Positions 1-7,908 of a stretch of 64,000 nucleotides of DNA are shown piece after piece (the stretch's first letter is position 1; each line of letters begins with the position of its first letter). A program made the position numbers and the translations under genes. This DNA comes from Nocardiopsis listeri NBRC 13360. Lineage in GTDB: Bacteria; Actinomycetota; Actinomycetes; Streptosporangiales; Streptosporangiaceae. The stretch covers positions 1 through 64,000 of the forward strand of contig NZ_BCSH01000009.1 of NCBI RefSeq assembly GCF_001570765.1, written 5' to 3'. The notes beneath the pieces are model-generated. The model was not told the origin of the DNA and did not search any database. It worked only from the letters and a program-made list of their open reading frames with translations.

Positions 1-464
1 GGGTAAGCCCCGGTGTGGCGGTCGACATGGGGCAGGGCGATGAATGGCCGGGGCTCCGACGAAAACTTGTTGAATCCGACATCCTGGTCCTGGCCACACC
101 CACCTGGGTGGGGCACATGTCGAGTGTCGCCCAGCGGGTGTTGGAGCGGATCAACGCCGAACTCTCCGAGACCGACGATCAGGGGCGGCCGTCGATGTAC
201 GGCAAGGTCGCCGTGGTCGCGGTCGTCGGCAACGAGGACGGGGCGCACAAGATCGTCGCGGACTGCACGCAGGCGTTGAGCGACACCGGGTTCACCATCC
301 CCGCCACCGGGTCCACCTACTGGAACTCCGAGGCGATGAACCCCAAGGACTACATCGACCTCGACAGCACTCCGGAAGCCGTGGCGACCACCACGGCGAC
401 GCTGGCCCGCAACGCCGCGCACCTGGCACGTCTGCTTCAAGCGCAGCGGTATCCGACCTCGTAA
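1..464 (+). CDS. Flavodoxin-like NAD(P)H-dependent FMN reductase family protein, 5' truncated
   Basis: The reading frame is open to the first base of the window, so the N-terminus, including the FMN phosphate-binding loop, lies upstream. The visible part (about 150 residues) has the middle and end of a flavodoxin fold: the strand ILVLATPTWVGHMSS, typical of the FMN-contacting loop of NADPH-dependent FMN reductases, then KVAVVAVVGNEDGAHK and a C-terminal helix. Proteins of this family reduce FMN, quinones or azo compounds in the cytoplasm. The GTG at 15 is in frame but would give a protein without its first beta strand. A strong hairpin follows at 615-663. The substrate cannot be told. Confidence 0.75.
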   Translation, partial: VSPGVAVDMGQGDEWPGLRRKLVESDILVLATPTWVGHMSSVAQRVLERINAELSETDDQGRPSMYGKVAVVAVVGNEDGAHKIVADCTQALSDTGFTIPATGSTYWNSEAMNPKDYIDLDSTPEAVATTTATLARNAAHLARLLQAQRYPTS

Positions 465-614
465 CCGCCACGGCTCGAATCGGTCCGTCCTCGAAAACGG
501 CCACGGCGAGGGACGTCACAGAACAACGGATATGTGTTCGCGGAACTCATGGTGGTTCGAGTTCGTGCCGGTGTGAAGAGGCGTCTATTGTCTCGTCCCG
601 ACGCATGGTCCGTG

Positions 615-663
615 GAGCCGAGACTGCCGCGCCGCGACTATCGCGGCGCGGCAGTCTCGGCTC
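615..663. terminator. Perfect 22-bp hairpin terminator shared by convergent genes
   Basis: Arms 615-636 and 642-663 are perfectly complementary (inner part CCGAGACTGCCGCGCCGCG), with a 5-nt loop ACTAT. It lies between the flavodoxin-like gene (+) and the stop codon of the NlpC/P60 gene (-), which starts only 7 bases away. There is no T-tract, as is common in actinobacteria. It probably ends transcription from both sides. Confidence 0.8.
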
Positions 664-670
664 GGCTCGC

Positions 671-1687
671 TCATAGGATGCGCTTGGCCCCCGAGAACTC
701 GTCGGCCTCGTCCCACTCGTCCCAGTCCACGATGGACACGCTCGTGGAAGCGTTCGGCGCGTGGATCATCCGTCCGTCACCGATGTACATGCCCACGTGG
801 TGCACGGGGCCGCCGCCGCCCGGATCTGCGAAGAACAGCAGGTCACCCGCCTGCAGGTCGGACACGTCGACGTCCGTGCCGGTCGTGGCCTGAGCCGAGG
901 AATCCCGTGGGATGTCCACGCCGTGCGCACGGTGGATCGAGTAGGTGAACCCGGAGCAGTCGAACCCGAAGGCGGAGACACCCGCCCACAGGTAGCGCAG
1001 GCCCAGGAACTCCTCGCCCGTTCGTACCAGGTCCTGGCCGCTGGGCGCGGCCGGTTCGTCACCGGGTGCGTAGACGTCCGCGTCGTCGCCGTCCAGCCAT
1101 GCCGTGGTGCTGTCGGGCAGGGCGACGCGCAGCGCCTCGGAGGTGCTCTCCAGCACCGGCACCCGGGTGTTGAAGCTGATCTCATGGAGTTCCTCGCCTG
1201 CGGGCGCGTCGGTCAGCGATGCGCGCTCCGCCGTGACCTGTGCCGATGGCAGGTCCTCGACTCGCTGGGCGAACTCGTCGTTCTCCACCAGTTGTTCGAC
1301 CGGAACCCAACCCGGGTAGCCCCGTTCGTCCCGGGGGGTCGACTGCTCCGGGACGACGACGTGCGCCCAGTCCCCGGAGAGTTCCGTGACCTCCACCTCG
1401 GAACCGAGTACGGCCTGGCTTTCCAGCCTGCCCGTCAGCCGGCTGCGTGTCTCGGTGTCCTCCATGTTCGCGTTCCACCGGTCCAGGTCGACCGGGTTGG
1501 TCAGCGAGGGCGCGTCCAACTCGCGTGCCGTGTCCGGTTCCGTCCAGAGGGTGGCGGCGGTGACGTCCACGAAGGCCTGGTCGCCTGCTCGCAGGCCGTC
1601 GGAGGTGGAGGAGGCCGCGGCCGTGGTCCCTGTCGTGCACACCAGGGCCACGGCGAACGCCGTAGTGGCGATGCGTATCGGTTTCAT
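671..1687 (-). CDS. Secreted NlpC/P60 peptidoglycan endopeptidase with SH3-like domains
   Basis: 338 residues. An N-terminal signal peptide (MKPIRIATTAFAVALVCTTG, then an AAA-S cleavage region) sends it out of the cell. Residues about 35-215 resemble the tandem bacterial SH3 modules of YkfC-type enzymes. The C-terminal NlpC/P60 domain has the catalytic Cys in DCSGF, the His in HHVGMYIGDG and the third polar residue in MIHAP. YkfC-type enzymes cut gamma-D-glutamyl-diamino-acid bonds of wall peptides and release L-Ala-D-Glu. The start ATG overlaps the stop codon of the epimerase gene (ATGA), so the two are translationally coupled; their product-substrate relation supports this reading. Confidence 0.85.
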   Translation of the reverse strand: MKPIRIATTAFAVALVCTTGTTAAASSTSDGLRAGDQAFVDVTAATLWTEPDTARELDAPSLTNPVDLDRWNANMEDTETRSRLTGRLESQAVLGSEVEVTELSGDWAHVVVPEQSTPRDERGYPGWVPVEQLVENDEFAQRVEDLPSAQVTAERASLTDAPAGEELHEISFNTRVPVLESTSEALRVALPDSTTAWLDGDDADVYAPGDEPAAPSGQDLVRTGEEFLGLRYLWAGVSAFGFDCSGFTYSIHRAHGVDIPRDSSAQATTGTDVDVSDLQAGDLLFFADPGGGGPVHHVGMYIGDGRMIHAPNASTSVSIVDWDEWDEADEFSGAKRIL

Positions 1688-2802
1688 CGTTCGTTTCCTT
1701 CCGTTGATGCCGGCTCGAGCCCGAGCCCGGGGGACTGCGAAAGGTGCAACCGGTCGCCATGCAGCACGTAACCGCCGGTCAGGGCACGATCATCGATCCA
1801 TTCGGCCGAGTCGAGATCCACCAGCGTGATCGCTGGATGTGCCACGGCCACGTGTGCGGCCGCTGTGATGGAGATGCGAGGCTCCATCATCGCGCCGATC
1901 ATGCAGGACATCCCTGCGGCGTGGGCCACGTCGGCGATCGCCATGGCGGAGCCCACACCGCCGCATTTGGCGAGTTTGATGTTCAGTAGGTCGGCGGCGC
2001 CCGCATGGGCGATCTCGAAGGCGTCCTGCGGCGAGTTCAACGCTTCGTCCGCCATGATGGGGACGTCCACGGCGGCCGTCACCGCGGCCAACCCACGCAA
2101 ATCGTGCTTGGGTACCGGCTGCTCCACGAGTTGCAGGGGGATCTGCGCCTCCTGGATCGCGCGGATGATGCGTACCGCCGACTTGGCGTCCCAACCCTGG
2201 TTGGCGTCCAGACGGAACTCCGCGTCCGGAACGGCTTCGTGCACCGCCTTCAAACGGTCGAGATCCGCGCGCTGGTCACGGCCCAACTTGATCTTGAGCA
2301 CCGTGAAGCCGTCCTCGAACGCGCTCACCGCCGCCCGTGCCATGGCCTCCGGGTCGGCCAGGCCGACGGTCATATCGGTACGCAGCACCGTGCTCGCGTC
2401 ACCGCCCAGCGCTTCGGCCAGGGGCACGCCGAGCCCGCGTGCCCAGGCGTCGTGCAGAGCCACGTCGACGGCCGCCTTCGCGCTGGTGTTCGCGGTGCAC
2501 GAGGTGGCGATGGCGTCGGCGTGGCCGCGTAGCCCGCGATCCACGGGTCCGGCCATCAGGGCCTCGGCGATCGGGCCGTGGATCGCCGCCCGCATCGACT
2601 CGACCGATTCACCGGTGACCGCGAACGTCTGGGCAGCGGAGCCGTGCCCCACGGTCCCGTCGTCCAGTTCCACTTCGGTGAGTATCCCGGTGACCTCCGT
2701 GACGCTTCGTCGGGAGGTCACGAACGGTCGGCTCAGACCGCCCGTGTAGTCGCGGCTGCGTACGTCGGTGACGGCGAGACCGTGGCGTGAGGAACCGGAC
2801 AC
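1684..2802 (-). CDS. L-Ala-D/L-Glu epimerase (enolase superfamily dipeptide epimerase)
   Basis: 372 residues. Mandelate racemase/muconate lactonizing fold with the dipeptide-epimerase signature in order: KIKLG (KxK, acid/base Lys), DANQGW and VEQPV (metal ligands), MADEAL (third metal ligand), NIKLAKCGG (opposite catalytic Lys) and a late DLDSAE, the DxD that binds the dipeptide amino group. It should interconvert L-Ala-D-Glu and L-Ala-L-Glu in the cytoplasm, letting wall peptides enter glutamate metabolism. I chose the GTG at 2802 because it directly follows the TGA of the upstream DUF819 gene (TGATG arrangement); a TTG further upstream is less likely. It overlaps the NlpC/P60 gene downstream. 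Confidence 0.85.
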   Translation of the reverse strand: MSGSSRHGLAVTDVRSRDYTGGLSRPFVTSRRSVTEVTGILTEVELDDGTVGHGSAAQTFAVTGESVESMRAAIHGPIAEALMAGPVDRGLRGHADAIATSCTANTSAKAAVDVALHDAWARGLGVPLAEALGGDASTVLRTDMTVGLADPEAMARAAVSAFEDGFTVLKIKLGRDQRADLDRLKAVHEAVPDAEFRLDANQGWDAKSAVRIIRAIQEAQIPLQLVEQPVPKHDLRGLAAVTAAVDVPIMADEALNSPQDAFEIAHAGAADLLNIKLAKCGGVGSAMAIADVAHAAGMSCMIGAMMEPRISITAAAHVAVAHPAITLVDLDSAEWIDDRALTGGYVLHGDRLHLSQSPGLGLEPASTEGNER

Positions 2803-2803
2803 A

Positions 2804-3952
2804 TCACACCACCGAGAGGATCTGCGCAACGGCCAACCCGATGAACGTGCCGATGAACGATCCGATCAGGGCGTAGAGCACACCGACCGGAACGAGCTGG
2901 CGGTTGAACGCGCCGGCCACGACGGGAGCGGAGGCCACACCGCCGATGTTGGCCGTGCTGGCCACCGCCAGGCTGAACAATTCGGTACGGGTCAGCTTCG
3001 CGTAGAGAACCATGATCGTCAGGTGTACGAGCAACACCACGATCCCCACGGCGAGGTAGACGGGTGCCTGTGCCAGGGAGGTGAAGTCCGATCCCGAGGC
3101 GATGATGCCGATGATGACGTAGAGCATGACCATCGCGAGCTCCGTGGAACCCGCCGCCTTCCCCAACGGCGTCGTGGCGATGATCAGACCGAGCACGCTG
3201 ACGATCAGAATCGTCCAGGTTGTGCCGGTGATGACGACGCCGATCTCCGGTAGGTGCTCACCGATCCAGCCCGCGGTGGCGGAGACGAACAGGCTGAAGC
3301 CGATCAAGCCCATCAGCGAGACCAGGTCGATCGGGCGCTCCTCCTCGTCCAGGTCGTTCTGGGCGTCGAACTTCGTGGTGTCCGCCTTGGTCCATCGGTT
3401 GAACCGGTCCGAGAAGCCCACCGAGCCGAACATCAGCAGGAGCCATACCGAGTACAGCACCGTGTCGACGATCAGCACGTATCCGAACACGTTCTCCGGG
3501 GCCCGCAGAATGCCTTGGACCGCCACCATGTTCGCGGATCCACCGGTCCACGAGGCGCTGAGCGCGCCCAGCGCCTTCCAGGCCTCGGCGTCCAAGGTGG
3601 CTTGGAACACCAGGTAGGCGACCATGAAACCGAGCACGATGCTCGCTGCGGCCACGGTGAAGGTCAGCAGCAGTTTCGGGCCCAGCTTGATGATCTTGCG
3701 GATGTCGCACTTGAACAGTAGGAGCAGGATCATGGCCGGCAGGAGCGCGTCCTGCACCGCCTCGCCGGTCGCCTCGATCGACTCGGACTCGCCGAAGACC
3801 CCCGTCGTGTTCAGGGCCGCGGCGCAGATGTACAGCAGCACGAACGCGGGCACATAGGTGAACAGCCGGATGTTGCTCCGCCGGGTCACGAACACGAGAA
3901 CGCCGGCCAGCGCCGACAACACGCCCAGATACAGAAATCCGTCCGTGATCAT
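2804..3952 (-). CDS. DUF819 family integral membrane protein
   Basis: 382 residues, almost entirely hydrophobic with about ten predicted membrane segments and glycine-rich breaks such as SASWTGGSANMVAVQ and ANIGGVASAPVVAGAFN, typical of the DUF819 (YjcL-like) family. No biochemical function is established for that family. The two inverted-looking halves suggest a secondary transporter. The ATG at 3952 is preceded by GGAAAGGAC, a good ribosome site; an upstream in-frame start would run into the hairpin at 4007-4048. It is the first gene of an operon with a dipeptide epimerase and a wall endopeptidase, so I infer that it moves L-Ala-Glu or a related muropeptide. Confidence 0.8.
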   Translation of the reverse strand: MITDGFLYLGVLSALAGVLVFVTRRSNIRLFTYVPAFVLLYICAAALNTTGVFGESESIEATGEAVQDALLPAMILLLLFKCDIRKIIKLGPKLLLTFTVAAASIVLGFMVAYLVFQATLDAEAWKALGALSASWTGGSANMVAVQGILRAPENVFGYVLIVDTVLYSVWLLLMFGSVGFSDRFNRWTKADTTKFDAQNDLDEEERPIDLVSLMGLIGFSLFVSATAGWIGEHLPEIGVVITGTTWTILIVSVLGLIIATTPLGKAAGSTELAMVMLYVIIGIIASGSDFTSLAQAPVYLAVGIVVLLVHLTIMVLYAKLTRTELFSLAVASTANIGGVASAPVVAGAFNRQLVPVGVLYALIGSFIGTFIGLAVAQILSVV

Positions 3953-4002
3953 TGTGCTGTCCTTTCCGTCCTTCCTGAAGCATGTCTGATCCCTGAGAAC
4001 AC

Positions 4003-4048
4003 AAAAAGTCGGAAACAAGCACGTGTGCACGTGTGCTTGTTTCCGACT
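4003..4048 (-). terminator. 16-bp inverted repeat followed by T-tract: terminator or attenuator
   Basis: Arms 4007-4022 (AGTCGGAAACAAGCAC) and 4033-4048 are perfectly complementary around a 10-nt spacer. Read on the minus strand the stem is followed by TTTTT. It lies downstream of the DUF3870 gene and about 55 bases upstream of the DUF819 start, so it could end the first transcript or act as an attenuator or operator for the second. Confidence 0.7.
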
Positions 4049-4152
4049 GGGTCTCGTTCCGGTGAGGGAACAGGCAATCGAATCGGCCTGCCGCCGATCG
4101 TGGCCTCAGAGGTGTGCGGACCGCGCCCCGGTAGGAGCGCCGGGCACGAGTC

Positions 4153-4473
4153 TCAGTCCGAGGTCGGGTCGACGATGTTGCGGTACTTCACCACGGCGTT
4201 GCGCAACGCCGCGATCAGTGCTCGCTGTGAGGAGCCGTGATACCGGGTGGTGATCTGCTCCGTCAGGCGTCCTTCGTCCGTGATGCGCTCTCCCGCGAAC
4301 AAGCCCGTGACGAACGATTTCGTCAGCGCCAACGTCGCGGAACATTCCGCATCCAGAATCCGGTGATTGTCCGTATCGACCACGAAAACGACGTAGAAGA
4401 TCCCGAACCGGGTGGTGATCGGGTTTCCGGACGGCGATTTCGCCTCGCCCGTGATGAGGATGGTCGTGGACAT
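4153..4473 (-). CDS. DUF3870 domain-containing protein
   Basis: 106 residues covering one complete DUF3870 domain (TTILITGEAKSPSGNPIT at the start, LFAGERITDEGRLTEQI in the middle, ALRNAVVKYRN near the end). No function is established for the family, and no catalytic residues or membrane segments are evident. The domain includes a conserved Cys (AECSATLALTKSFV). It lies upstream of the DUF819 operon on the same strand but is separated from it by a hairpin with a T-tract. No strong ribosome site is visible, and an in-frame GTG at 4491 is an alternative start. Confidence 0.75.
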   Translation of the reverse strand: MSTTILITGEAKSPSGNPITTRFGIFYVVFVVDTDNHRILDAECSATLALTKSFVTGLFAGERITDEGRLTEQITTRYHGSSQRALIAALRNAVVKYRNIVDPTSD

Positions 4474-4601
4474 CAGTGAGGATACAACCACGGGTGCCCA
4501 TGGTTCGTAAAGACATCATCGGCGACTCGTTGGCGGTTTATTCAACCGTGACATTCCGGTCTCTCGACTGGAGACGAAGACGTTGACAACGAGATCATCC
4601 C

Positions 4602-4800
4602 CCGACCGGCTTACGCGAGTGCACCGGGAGAAGAGGTCCTTGGGGTCATCCGGGGCCGCCACCAGGTCGATGAACGTCTGCGGTTCCGTCCCGGCCGTGG
4701 AGTCGTGCAGGAACCGCAGCACGGAGAAGTCGGCGATGGTGAAGCCGACCGAGCCGAAGGTGGTGGTCTCCTCCTCGCCGCGGCGCGGGGCCCGGGCCGG
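4602..4800 (-). pseudogene. C-terminal remnant of an ornithine cyclodeaminase/mu-crystallin family gene
   Basis: In the minus frame that passes through 4722, the DNA encodes EEETTTFGSVGFTIADFSVL followed by RFLHD and FIDLVAAPDDPKDLF, which matches the C-terminal end of ornithine cyclodeaminase-like proteins (the GF-I-DFS-LR helix). Nothing of the roughly 270-residue N-terminal part remains; the MerR gene stop codon abuts it directly at 4801. No start codon precedes the conserved segment. I read it as a decayed gene fused to the MerR boundary by deletion. Confidence 0.6.
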
Positions 4801-5412
4801 TCAGGTGCCGGACGGGAAACGCTCGGCGGCGGCGATCTGTTCGGCCATGCGGCGCAGCGCGAGAAGGAGCGGTTCGGCCAGGGCCGTACCCAGCACCACG
4901 TACCGGACCGCCTCCTCGGGAGTGTCGACCGGAACACCGGCGATCTCGGCCGTCGCGATGGTCTTCACGCCCTCCAGATAGGCGGTCATGACGTCCGGGG
5001 GGATCACGAAGCCGGCCCTGTCCAGGGCGTCGAGCGCTCGTGCGACATCCGCGATGCGCTCGGTTTCGCAGCCCCCGGGACGGAAGCCGAGACGTTCGGC
5101 GAGCCGTCGGGCATCGTCGAGCGGGATCTCGTCCTCTCCCTGCGGAGCGACCGCCGCGTGCGCGGCGCCGAGCAGGTCGGCCACCTCGTCCGGTGGCTCG
5201 TCGAGGGTGGCGAGCACCTTGCGTGCGCCGGCCACGCTCACCCCGGCGTCGACCAAGGCTCGGATCACCCTGAGCCGACGGATGTGCGAGTCCCCGTAAT
5301 GGGCCTGGGTCGCCGACGTCCGCACGCCTTGGGGCAGCAGCCCTTCCCGTAGGTAGTACTTGATCGTGGGGACGGGCACGCCGGCCTCGGCGGACAACTC
5401 TGCCATGCGCAT
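4801..5412 (-). CDS. MerR family transcriptional regulator
   Basis: 203 residues. The N-terminal winged HTH (MRMAELSAEAGVPVPTIKYY, then LREGLLPQGVRTSATQAHYG and HIRRLRVIRALVDAGVS) is a standard MerR DNA-binding domain. The C-terminal 120 residues are helical, without the metal-binding cysteines of MerR/ZntR, so it probably senses an organic ligand. The ATG at 5412 has the ideal ribosome site AAGGAGG. It is divergent from the DUF4188 gene, and an inverted repeat lies in the 74-bp gap between the two starts (5453-5471), a likely operator controlling both genes. Confidence 0.85.
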   Translation of the reverse strand: MRMAELSAEAGVPVPTIKYYLREGLLPQGVRTSATQAHYGDSHIRRLRVIRALVDAGVSVAGARKVLATLDEPPDEVADLLGAAHAAVAPQGEDEIPLDDARRLAERLGFRPGGCETERIADVARALDALDRAGFVIPPDVMTAYLEGVKTIATAEIAGVPVDTPEEAVRYVVLGTALAEPLLLALRRMAEQIAAAERFPSGT

Positions 5413-5452
5413 GCTGAAACCTCCTTGCCACGGATAGTCGCACAAGCTAATT

Positions 5453-5471
5453 TAGATAGTGGAACTATCTA
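5453..5471. promoter_or_regulatory. Inverted repeat, probable MerR operator
   Basis: TAGATAGT (5453-5460), a 3-nt spacer GGA and ACTATCTA (5464-5471) form a perfect 8-bp inverted repeat in an AT-rich patch between the divergent MerR and DUF4188 genes. A 19-bp dyad between promoter elements is the usual MerR-family operator layout. Confidence 0.65.
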
Positions 5472-5486
5472 ATGATCGGAGGGGAC

Positions 5487-5984
5487 ATGACGAAGATCGT
5501 GTCGGGTCGCGTGACCCATCGGCATGACGGGGAGCTGGTGGTCTTCCATATCGGCATGACGCTCAACCGATGGTGGCGACCCGACCTTTGGTTCCCGGTC
5601 CTGCGGGTCATGCGGCCGATGCTGGCCGAACTCTCCGAGGACCCGGATTCCGGCCTGATCGGCTACGAGCTGCTGTTCAACGGCAAGGGCCCGTACGTCG
5701 TGCAGTACTGGTCCTCGGTCGACAAGCTCTACGACTACGCCTCCGCGGGCTCGCTGAGCCACCGGCCGGCGTGGACGAGGTTCAACGCGATGGTGAAGAA
5801 GCACCCCGACGCCGTCGGGATCTGGCACGAGACCTTCATCGTCGAACGGGCCGAGAGCGTGTACGTCGGAACACCGGCCAGGGGATTGCCCGGGGCGACG
5901 ACGATCCTGCCGGTGGAGAAGCGACACCACCGTGCCCGCGCGCGCCTGGCCGACGGTGCCCTCACCCTGCCCGAGGGCGGATAA
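5487..5984 (+). CDS. DUF4188 domain-containing protein
   Basis: 165 residues. The DUF4188 domain spans nearly the whole chain (VVFHIGMTLNRWWRPDLWFP, later GPYVVQYWSSVDKLYDYA and IWHETFIVERAESVYVG). The fold is thought to be a ferredoxin-like alpha/beta barrel related to monooxygenase-type dimers, but its reaction is not established. The ATG at 5487 follows GGAGGGGAC. It is divergent from a MerR gene with a shared operator region, so it is likely the regulated target of that protein. Confidence 0.8.
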   Translation: MTKIVSGRVTHRHDGELVVFHIGMTLNRWWRPDLWFPVLRVMRPMLAELSEDPDSGLIGYELLFNGKGPYVVQYWSSVDKLYDYASAGSLSHRPAWTRFNAMVKKHPDAVGIWHETFIVERAESVYVGTPARGLPGATTILPVEKRHHRARARLADGALTLPEGG

Positions 5985-6200
5985 GAGGGGCCATCTGGGA
6001 GTCGGGAGATGTAGGGGGAGGGGCACGTGTGGAGAAACATGGCTGAGCGCGCCGGATATCGGGTGGTCGAGCAGCCGGGGTTCGAGGACCCGGGCCCTGT
6101 CCCTCCCCTGGATCGACCGTCGAAACCACCGGGCCGGACCGAGGCGAGCACCCGCCTTCTTGGAGGAGGACCTCTCCCTGCCAGGGGTTCCCTCAGCGGT

Positions 6201-6485
6201 TCAATCGGTCACCGAGCGCACCACCCGCGCGGGAGAACCCACCACGACGGTGTCGGCCGGTACGTCCTTGGTGACCACGGAGGCGGCCGCCACGACGGCG
6301 TTGTCACCGATCGTCACACCCGGTAGAACGGCCGCGTTCGACCCGATCCACACGTTGGCCCCGATGACGATGGGCGCCGGGTGCATGTCCGCCCGGCGGG
6401 TCGGGTCGAGGTCGTGGTTCAGCGTGGTCAGCACCGTATTGTGCCCGATCAGGCAATCGTCGCCGATGACCACACCGACTTGGAA
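6201..6485 (-). pseudogene. Sugar O-acetyltransferase (LacA/Maa type), N-terminally truncated
   Basis: About 95 residues of a left-handed beta-helix acetyltransferase remain: GDDCLIGHNTVLTTLNHDLD, IVIGANVWIGSNAAVLPGVT and VVTKDVPADTVVVGSPARVV. These are the hexapeptide repeats and C-terminal cap of maltose/galactoside O-acetyltransferases, including the NHDLD segment. The N-terminal ~90 residues are absent; similarity stops abruptly near 6485, next to mobile-element debris. There is no plausible start codon at the break. The gene is presumably non-functional. Confidence 0.75.
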
Positions 6486-6699
6486 CCCTCTGCACCGACG
6501 CCGCGTACCGGAGGGGCTGTGTCGAGGAGTGGCTGAAGGAGATCGTGCGCGAGGGATGTCGGGCACCTGAAGTCTCGTCTACCGGCCTTGTGGACCCACG
6601 GCTACTGCGTGGCCGCTGTCGGAGGTGCCCTGCCGGGAGCGATCGAGCCTGACGTGGGGCACCAGGAGAGCCGCTGGGAGGGAGAGGGGGTGTTTCACG

Positions 6700-7361
6700 G
6701 TGTTGTCGGGTCGTCGTTTCCGTCTTGCTCTGACCGATGCGCAGGAGGCGATGTGCACCGAGTTCGGTGACCTGTGCCGGGCGGTGTGGAACACCGCTCT
6801 GGAACAGCGCCGCCAGTACGTGGACCGCCACACCCGGGGCCGGCAGGGTCCTTTCTGCGGCTACCACCTCCAGGCCGCCCAGCTGGCCGAGGCCAAGACC
6901 GAGTGGTGGTGTTGGAGAGCCTGCGCACCACCAACATGACCGCCTCCGCCAAGGGCACCATCGAAGAGCCCGGAAAGCAGGTGCGCCAGAAGAGCGGTCT
7001 GAATCGGGCCATCCTGGACAAAGGGTGGCACCGGCTCGAACTCGCACTACGCAACGCAGCCCGCAAGCCCGGCACCCGCATCGTGCTGGTCGATCCCGCC
7101 TACACCTCGCAGACGTGCTATCGGTGCAAGGTGGTGGACGCGAACTCGCGCAAGAGCCAAGCCGAGTTCGTGTGCACTTCTTGTGGTCATACCGATCACG
7201 CCGATGTGAACGCGGCCAAGAACATCCTTCACGCCGCAGGGCATGCGGTGCCGGCTTGCGGAGACCTCGGGGTTACCCGGTCTGTGAAGCAGGAACCAGC
7301 GCCCCCGCGAGGGCAGGCGCACCAACCGGCGTTATCGCTGGTGGGAATCCCCCGTATTTAG
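6700..7361 (+). pseudogene. tnpB: IS200/IS605-type tnpB remnant with internal deletion and frameshift
   Basis: The N-terminal TnpB segment (RRFRLALTDAQEAMCTEFGD, 6700 to about 6900, GTG start) breaks off after some 65 residues. The C-terminal half resumes in another frame from about 6903: VVVLESLRTTNMTASAKGT, the zinc-finger cysteines in TCYRCKV and VCTSCGH, and HADVNAAKN with the final RuvC Asp. The central part with the first RuvC Asp is missing, so the nuclease cannot work. A right-end sequence ending at 7379 closes the element. The left end is not recognisable. Confidence 0.8.
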
Positions 7362-7379
7362 GCGTGGGGAGGAAGTCAA
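7335..7379 (+). mobile_element. Right end (reRNA/omega-RNA type) of the decayed tnpB element
   Basis: The end carries GAATCCCCC, a short hairpin and GTGGGGAGGAAGTCAA, nearly identical to the right end of the intact copy at 37,820-37,856 and to the isolated end at 63,037-63,068. In TnpB elements this 3' region is transcribed as guide RNA scaffold. The flank after 7379 is SDR coding sequence. Confidence 0.65.
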
Positions 7380-7799
7380 GATGCCGCAGGAGCCGTGGGC
7401 GACCAGTTCGGCCCCGATCGTGTGGGTGAGGGTGGGCAGGCCGCCGATGTTGACGTCGACGGAACGCGGTTGCGGTTCGAGCGGGCGGTCCAGGAACGGG
7501 CCCGTACTGCCGATACCGGCGTTGTTGACCAGCAGGTCCACGCTCAGGTCGCGTTGGTGCAGTTCTCGTAGAACCTGTTTCGGTCCCTGCGGTGTGGCGA
7601 GGTCGGCGACGATCACCTCGGCGTCGGTTCCGCCGTGTTGTCCGCTGATCCGCGCGGCCAGTTCCCGCAGCTGATCCTCCGAGCGGGCCGGCAGGACCAG
7701 CCGAGCGCCCCGCCGGGCCGGCTCCAGCGCGAGCTCCCGCCCCAGCCCCTTTGACGCGCCGGTGACGAGTGCGGTGATGTCGCGATAGCCGTCTCGCAC
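7380..7799 (-). pseudogene. Short-chain dehydrogenase/reductase, C-terminally truncated by the tnpB element
   Basis: About 140 residues of an SDR: the cofactor loop TGASKGLGRELALE, DLATPQG, LLVNNAGIGSTGPF and a following helix. The catalytic Ser, Tyr and Lys are missing, since the frame enters the right end of the tnpB element at 7379. The GTG start at 7799 has a good AGGA ribosome site. A 13-bp dyad identical in form to the MarR operators at 8400-8443 lies just upstream (7814-7828), so this was once part of the MarR regulon. Confidence 0.75.
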
Positions 7800-7813
7800 G
7801 AAATCCTCCAGTG

Positions 7814-7828
7814 GTTCGAGTGTCGAAG
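7814..7828. promoter_or_regulatory. MarR operator-like dyad, site 1
   Basis: GTTCGAGTGTCGAAG contains TTCGA-N3-TCGAA. It lies upstream of the truncated SDR and matches the two sites in the MarR-OYE intergenic region (shared form GTTYGARTRTCGAAG). Confidence 0.6.
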
Positions 7829-7908
7829 CACTGGCGCTAGCGCGATGCTTTGACCTCCGAAATATTTTTCGGATGTGGATATGGCGAGGCCGGCTCGCGG
7901 GGAGTGAG

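Noticed and set aside
761-1771. Long plus-strand frame opposite the NlpC/P60 gene
   Set aside because: Shadow of the minus-strand gene: Arg/Val/Gly-rich without family features, and no ribosome site.
6027-6326. Plus frame of 99 codons before the acetyltransferase remnant
   Set aside because: No family, runs opposite the acetyltransferase coding sequence, Arg/Gly/Pro-rich.
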